NCBI GenBank assembly: GCA_031255615.1
Contig: JAIRSD010000117.1
Span: 1-8,969 of the forward strand
Source: Treponema sp.
GTDB taxonomy: Bacteria; Spirochaetota; Spirochaetia; Treponematales; Breznakiellaceae
Length of the DNA: 8,969 nt
Reading direction: 5' to 3'
Under the pieces are notes generated by a model. The model was not told where the DNA came from, did no database searches, and worked only from the letters and a program-made list of their open reading frames with translations. The position numbers and the translations under genes are program-made. Within the stretch, counting starts at the first letter, position 1, and every line of letters begins with the position of its first letter. This document shows positions 5,976 to 8,969 of this stretch, piece by piece.

Positions 5976-6030
5976 GCCGTATATATGCGGCCCCCGCCCT
6001 GGGGCCGGGCTATCGAAGCAGCCCCGGCGG
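5976..6030 (-). repeat. Decayed copy 3 of the three-hairpin repeat (tentative)
   Basis: Read on the minus strand, CGATAGCCCGG (6004-6014) matches linker CGGATAGCCCGG of copies 1 and 2. It is followed by a hairpin (GGCCCC 5989-5994 with GGGGCC 6001-6006) and then ATATACGGC (5976-5984), matching the tail GATATACGGC. The segment that normally lies between hairpin C and the tail is missing, as are a clear linker 1 and hairpin A. Confidence 0.4.
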
Positions 6031-6059
6031 ACAAATGCCGCCTTGGCCGCCCGGGCGGC
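6026..6059. repeat. GC-rich hairpins after the acyl-CoA synthetase gene
   Basis: GGCGG (6026-6030) pairs with CCGCC (6038-6042) around ACAAATG, and GCCGCCCGGGCGGC (6046-6059) is a perfect 14-base palindrome. They lie between the acyl-CoA synthetase stop and the citrate synthase promoter. No T-tract follows on either strand, so they may slow or protect the upstream transcript rather than terminate it. Confidence 0.45.
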
Positions 6060-6109
6060 GCCGCGCTCCGGCCCCGCCGCCCGGCCTCCTCCCGTTTTCC
6101 GCCCCGGGC

Positions 6110-7855
6110 TTATGCCGGCGGATTCCGGGGGCCCTCGTCGGACTCCCGAATCTGGACCCGGCGGATCTTCCCGCTGATAGTCTTGGGCAGCTCGCTGACA
6201 AATTCCACGATCCGGGGGTACTTGTAGGGGGCGGTGGTCTTCTTTACATGGCCCTGTAGCTCGGTCTTCAGCTCCTCGGAGGCAACCCAGCCTTTGGACA
6301 GGACCACCGTAGCCTTGACCGCCGTCCCCCGGTCTGGGTCCGGCACCCCGGTGACCGCACACTCCAGCACCGCCGGATGTTCAAGCAGGGCGCTCTCCAC
6401 CTCGAAGGGGCCGATACGGTAGCCGGAACTCTTGATCACGTCGTCGGAGCGGCCCACGAACCAGTAGTAGCCGTCTTCGTCCCGCCAGGCCACGTCTCCC
6501 GTATAGTACACGTCGTCGCGCCACACGCTGTCCGTCAGGGCCTTGTCCCGGTAGTAGCCGCCGAACATCCCCGCGGGCCGCCGCCGTCCGGTGTAGATCA
6601 CGATCTGCCCCTCCTCCCCCATCGCGCAGGCGCTGCCGTCCTCCCGGATCAGGCCGACGTCGTAGCCGGGGCTGGGCTTCCCCATGGAACCGGGCTTGGG
6701 CTCCAGCCAGGGGAAGGTGGCCATGATCACGGTAAGCTCCGTCTGGCCGTAGGCCTCCCGCAGGGAAAGCTCCGTCTTGGCCTTGAACTGCTCGTAGATC
6801 TCCGGGTTCAGGGGTTCCCCCGCCACGGCGCAGTGTTTCAGGGCGGAAAAGTCGTACCGGGAAAGGTCCTCTTTAATGAAGAACCGGTACACCGTCGGGG
6901 GGGCGCAAAAACTGGTAACCCGGTGCTTGCTTATCACCCCCAGCATTTCGGAAGCGGAAAAACGGTCGTAATCGTAGACAAAGATCGCCGATCCGCAGAT
7001 CCACTGCCCGTAGATCTTTCCCCAGGCGGCCTTGGCCCAGCCGGTGTCGGCCACCGTTAAATGGAGGCCCCCCTCCTCCACCCCCTGCCAGTAGCGGGCG
7101 GTAAGAATATGGCCCAGGGGATAGGCGAAGTCGTGGCGCACCATCTTGGGCATGCCCGTCGTGCCGCTGGTAAAGTACAGAAGCATAATGTCATCCCGGC
7201 GGTTGGCCTGTTCCGGCCGGACAAAGCGATCGTCCGCCTCCCGGCAGCGGGCGTTAAAATCTTCCCAGCCCGCCGGCCCCTCCCCGCCGGGGTTGTGGAC
7301 CGAGCGGACAAAGGCCTTGTAGCGCAGAAAAACCTTGCCCCCGGCCTCCGCCTTCAATTTGGCCTCCGCCTCATCCACCTGGGCCATGACCCGCTCGTCG
7401 TCAACGCAGACAATGCCCGCCACGTCCGCCGCCTTACAGCGATAGGCAATATCCTTGGCGGTCAAGAGATGGGTGGCGGGAATGGCGGCGGCCCCCAGCT
7501 TATGCAGGGCCAGCAGGACCGGCCAGTATTCGTGGCGGCGCTTCAAAATAAGCATCACCGGGTCCCCCCTGCCGATGCCCGCGGCCTTAAGAATATTGGC
7601 GGCCCTGTCGGAAAGCCGCTTCATATCGGCGAAGGTAAAGGAAGCCTCCGCCCCAAGCTCGTCGCACCACACCAGGGCGGTCTCATCGGCCTTATCGCGG
7701 GCAAGTTCGTCCACCACATCGTAGGCAAAGTTAAAATCGGCCGGCACATAGGGGGAAAAATTATCATAGTAGTTATCGATAAAATCTTCGTAGGAACTAA
7801 AATCCCGGCGCTTCAAAAAGCGCCCCAGCAGATCGCCTGTCTTTGAATCACTCAC
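6110..7855 (-). CDS. AMP-forming acyl-CoA synthetase (ACSM-like)
   Basis: A 581-residue member of the adenylate-forming (ANL) superfamily that activates a carboxylic acid as acyl-AMP and then makes acyl-CoA. Visible: P-loop-like A3 motif [11 protein letters not shown] (227-237); GEPLNPE (346-352); A5 YGQTE (369-373); YTGD (451-454); hinge motif [20 protein letters not shown] (468-487); and A10 [10 protein letters not shown] (557-566) with catalytic Lys563. The N-terminal region ([10 protein letters not shown], 41-50; [20 protein letters not shown], 103-122) resembles the medium-chain acyl-CoA synthetase branch more than acetyl-CoA synthetase, but the chain length is not readable from sequence. 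The start is GTG 7853-7855 with AGGAG six bases before it (+ 7862-7866). It lies 158 bases downstream of the XRE-cupin regulator on the same strand with its own candidate promoter, so regulation by that neighbour is likely (inference). No truncation or frameshift is seen; the last residues DEGPRNPPA are non-conserved. Confidence 0.92.
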   Translation of the reverse strand: MSDSKTGDLLGRFLKRRDFSSYEDFIDNYYDNFSPYVPADFNFAYDVVDELARDKADETALVWCDELGAEASFTFADMKRLSDRAANILKAAGIGRGDPVMLILKRRHEYWPVLLALHKLGAAAIPATHLLTAKDIAYRCKAADVAGIVCVDDERVMAQVDEAEAKLKAEAGGKVFLRYKAFVRSVHNPGGEGPAGWEDFNARCREADDRFVRPEQANRRDDIMLLYFTSGTTGMPKMVRHDFAYPLGHILTARYWQGVEEGGLHLTVADTGWAKAAWGKIYGQWICGSAIFVYDYDRFSASEMLGVISKHRVTSFCAPPTVYRFFIKEDLSRYDFSALKHCAVAGEPLNPEIYEQFKAKTELSLREAYGQTELTVIMATFPWLEPKPGSMGKPSPGYDVGLIREDGSACAMGEEGQIVIYTGRRRPAGMFGGYYRDKALTDSVWRDDVYYTGDVAWRDEDGYYWFVGRSDDVIKSSGYRIGPFEVESALLEHPAVLECAVTGVPDPDRGTAVKATVVLSKGWVASEELKTELQGHVKKTTAPYKYPRIVEFVSELPKTISGKIRRVQIRESDEGPRNPPA

Positions 7856-7880
7856 TTAATACTCCTGTCGGCATCGCAGC

Positions 7881-7909
7881 ATTGTCCTGAAACCCCAATT
7901 TCCGAACAA
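7881..7909 (-). promoter_or_regulatory. Candidate acyl-CoA synthetase promoter with overlapping inverted repeat
   Basis: On the minus strand TTGTTC (7904-7909), a 17-base spacer and GACAAT (7881-7886) precede the GTG by 25 bases that include the AGGAG site. The outer bases form an inverted repeat: ATTGTCC (7881-7887) against GAACAAT (7904-7910), 6 of 7 complementary. This spans both promoter boxes, as an operator for the adjacent XRE regulator might. The box arrangement parallels TTGTAT/TACAAT at citrate synthase. Confidence 0.4.
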
Positions 7910-8013
7910 TAGCCGCTTAAAAATGATAATCCATCCATAAAAAAGATTTCAGCGCGGATCCACGCCGCCGCGCCGAACGCCCGGTAAGCCCCGGGGCCCT
8001 TAACCTGCCTAAT

Positions 8014-8571
8014 CTACGAGGTTACCACGGCGATAAAGCGGGCCCGCTTGTCCCCCAGGGCCTTCATGCCGTGGGGCTCGTTGGAGTCGTAATAGATACA
8101 GTCTCCAGGACCCAGTTCCATCTCGTGCCCCCCCACGGAAACAAGCAGCCGCCCCTCCAGAACATAGTCAAATTCCTGCCCCGGATGGGTGTTCAGGGCC
8201 AGCGCTTTTGCCTCCCCCTCGACGGCGGCCTCCACCAGGAAGGGCTCCGCCCTTTTCTGGTGAAAGTTGTAGGCCAGATTCCAGTAGCCGTAGATGGGCC
8301 GGCGGCTTACCTCCGGGGCCTCCCCGGCGCGGGTAAGACAGAAGGTCTTTAACTTGCTGGTCTTTCCGGTAATAAGCTCCGAAAGATCCACCTTAAAGCG
8401 GGCGGCAATCTCCACCAAGGCCCCGACGGGGAAATCCTTCTCCCCCGCCTCCCACTGGCCGTATTCCAGGGGGTCAAAGCCCAGTTCCCGGGCCAGCGTC
8501 TCCCCGGATATTTCCTCGATTTCCCGCAAAACCTTTACCCGCTCAATTATTTCCCGCGATGCTTCGGACAT
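8014..8571 (-). CDS. XRE-family regulator with C-terminal cupin domain
   Basis: A 185-residue, two-domain cytoplasmic regulator. Residues 8-69 form a helix-turn-helix of the XRE/Cro type (LREIEEISGETLARELGFDPLEYGQWEAGEK region, with FPVGALVEIAARFKVDLSELITG following). Residues about 108-184 form a small cupin barrel with HPGQEFDYVLEG (129-140) and GPGDCIYYDSNEPHGM (154-169), the two cupin motifs; H129, E133 and H167 are plausible metal or ligand contacts. Such proteins bind operators and respond to a small effector through the cupin; the effector is unknown here. The start ATG (8569-8571) follows a strong AGGAGG four bases away (+ 8576-8581). It is the first gene of the minus-strand cluster and the acyl-CoA synthetase follows, which suggests a fatty or organic acid as effector (inference). 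Confidence 0.92.
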   Translation of the reverse strand: MSEASREIIERVKVLREIEEISGETLARELGFDPLEYGQWEAGEKDFPVGALVEIAARFKVDLSELITGKTSKLKTFCLTRAGEAPEVSRRPIYGYWNLAYNFHQKRAEPFLVEAAVEGEAKALALNTHPGQEFDYVLEGRLLVSVGGHEMELGPGDCIYYDSNEPHGMKALGDKRARFIAVVTS

Positions 8572-8587
8572 AGATCCTCCTCATGTA

Positions 8588-8616
8588 TGTTTAGCAGAAA
8601 AGGCGGGGATCATCAA
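8588..8616 (-). promoter_or_regulatory. Weak candidate promoter of the XRE-cupin gene
   Basis: TTGATG (8611-8616), 17-base spacer, TAAACA (8588-8593) on the minus strand, followed by the AGGAGG site. The -10 box is poor (three of six), so this is tentative. Confidence 0.25.
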
Positions 8617-8654
8617 CGCGGAGTGCGGGCCAAACCAGGGCCCCATGAGCGGGG

Positions 8655-8777
8655 GCCGTATATCGAGAGCATGTTGGGCGCATCCCCGCCTGCGGCGGGG
8701 ACCGGGCTATCCGGGGCTGCTCCGCACCCCTCCTATCCCTTGCGCTGCCCCAAAATGGCCTCCTGCCATTTTGGGGC
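8655..8777 (-). repeat. Dispersed three-hairpin intergenic repeat, copy 2
   Basis: Read on the minus strand. Hairpin A: 13-bp stem, 8765-8777 with 8747-8759. Linker GCGCAAGGGATAG (8733-8745), identical to copy 1. Hairpin B: 8713-8730, GGGG/CCCC and TGC/GCA with one bulge and a 3-base loop. Linker CGGATAGCCCGGT (8702-8714, overlapping hairpin B), identical to copy 1. Hairpin C: 7-bp stem 8684-8690 with 8694-8700, loop GCA on this strand. Tail ATGCGCCCAACATGC then GATATACGGC, differing from copy 1 at only a few bases. Stem sequences at A and B are unrelated to copy 1, and the outer part of C differs. Confidence 0.8.
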
Positions 8778-8783
8778 CTGGTA

Positions 8784-8808
8784 AGTTTTGGCGCGGAGCG
8801 CCAAAACT
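8784..8808. repeat. Perfect 11-bp hairpin
   Basis: AGTTTTGGCGC (8784-8794), loop GGA, GCGCCAAAACT (8798-8808). It has a 3-base loop like the hairpins of the dispersed repeat and lies just beyond hairpin A of copy 2. No T-tract follows on either strand. Confidence 0.8.
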
Positions 8809-8830
8809 CAAGGATTTTACCGGCAGTGTG

Positions 8831-8856
8831 GAGTTTCGCGCTCCCCCGCGAAACTC
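8831..8856. repeat. Perfect 10-bp hairpin
   Basis: GAGTTTCGCG (8831-8840), loop CTCCCC, CGCGAAACTC (8847-8856). No flanking T-tract. Confidence 0.75.
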
Positions 8857-8861
8857 AGCAA

Positions 8862-8887
8862 AACCAAAACGCTTGCGCGTCTTGGTT
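8862..8887. repeat. Near-perfect hairpin
   Basis: AACCAAAACGC (8862-8872) pairs with GCGTCTTGGTT (8877-8887) around TTGC, with one A-C mismatch; 10 of 11 positions pair. Confidence 0.65.
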
Positions 8888-8916
8888 CGACCGCCGCGGC
8901 GCTGGCCGGCATACAT

Positions 8917-8954
8917 AAAAAAAGCGGCATAACCCCGCAAAGGGATTATGCCGC
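8917..8954 (-). terminator. Intrinsic terminator of a minus-strand gene beyond the right edge
   Basis: Read on the minus strand, GCGGCATAATCCC (8942-8954) pairs with GGGTTATGCCGC (8924-8935), giving 12 bp with one bulged base and a 6-base loop, followed directly by seven T (8917-8923). This is a textbook Rho-independent terminator. It implies a gene ending at or just past 8955-8969 and isolates the XRE-cupin gene from upstream transcription. Confidence 0.85.
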
Positions 8955-8969
8955 CAAAGGCCCTTGTCG

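Larger units (their letters stand above)
8582..8969. other. Non-coding hairpin array upstream of the XRE-cupin gene
   Basis: I see no credible gene in these 388 bases; open frames run through palindromes and lack ribosome binding sites. From left to right it holds the weak regulator promoter, repeat copy 2 (8655-8777), three further independent hairpins (8784-8808, 8831-8856, 8862-8887) and a minus-strand terminator (8917-8954). Bases 8617-8654 and 8888-8916 show nothing strong. Confidence 0.8.

Noticed and set aside
5927..6034. 36-codon N-terminal extension of citrate synthase
   Set aside because: It crosses the AT-rich promoter-like segment and repeat DNA, and MKKPEEYL fits as the N-terminus.
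6377..7846. Plus-strand open frames opposite the acyl-CoA synthetase
   Set aside because: They mirror conserved codons of the real gene and show no motif or ribosome binding site of their own.
8707..8940. Small minus-strand open frame
   Set aside because: It runs through four perfect hairpins and the terminator stem, has no ribosome binding site, and its composition reflects palindromes.
8917..8955. tRNA or small RNA at the right end
   Set aside because: It is a single 12-bp stem followed by seven T on the minus strand, with no cloverleaf; a terminator explains it fully.

Overview
The window is GC-rich bacterial chromosome carrying six recognisable genes, plus repeat- and hairpin-rich non-coding DNA. 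Gene content and protein style suggest a strict or fermentative anaerobe, most likely a spirochaete of the Treponema type. The hints are a citrate synthase of the anaerobe class, an XRE-cupin regulator next to an AMP-forming acyl-CoA synthetase, a DUF2804 protein, and a stand-alone EpmA. The lineage is inferred from protein resemblance alone and is uncertain.

Layout. 1-534: three degenerate tandem units of about 130-210 bp, each containing a long imperfect inverted repeat, with no gene. 531-1559 (-): DUF2804 protein; its stop codon lies inside the tail of the last repeat unit. 1606-3090 (+): murD, divergent from the DUF2804 gene across 46 bp. 3087-4187 (+): epmA-like EF-P lysine ligase, coupled to murD by an ATGA overlap. 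4188-4576: convergent intergenic region full of hairpins, including a bidirectional terminator and copy 1 of a dispersed three-hairpin repeat. 4577-5926 (-): citrate synthase. 5927-6109: AT-rich promoter/operator followed by a GC-rich hairpin stretch with a decayed repeat copy. 6110-7855 (-): acyl-CoA synthetase. 8014-8571 (-): XRE-cupin regulator. 8572-8969: no gene seen; copy 2 of the dispersed repeat on the opposite strand, a run of perfect hairpins, and an intrinsic terminator for a minus-strand gene beyond the right edge.

How they work together. murD and epmA form a two-gene translationally coupled unit (cell-wall precursor synthesis and elongation-factor P modification). The three minus-strand genes from 8571 to 4577 form a loose acyl-CoA/citrate cluster: the regulator probably senses a small molecule and may control the acyl-CoA synthetase, and citrate synthase consumes acetyl-CoA. 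Each appears to have its own promoter.

Most unusual signal. Two intergenic repeats, 4350-4495 (+) and 8655-8777 (-), share nearly identical linkers. At two of the three hairpin positions the stem sequences are entirely different, yet self-complementarity is kept. This is the pattern expected when folding, not sequence, is conserved. The proteins are recognisable families; no obviously new protein system was seen.
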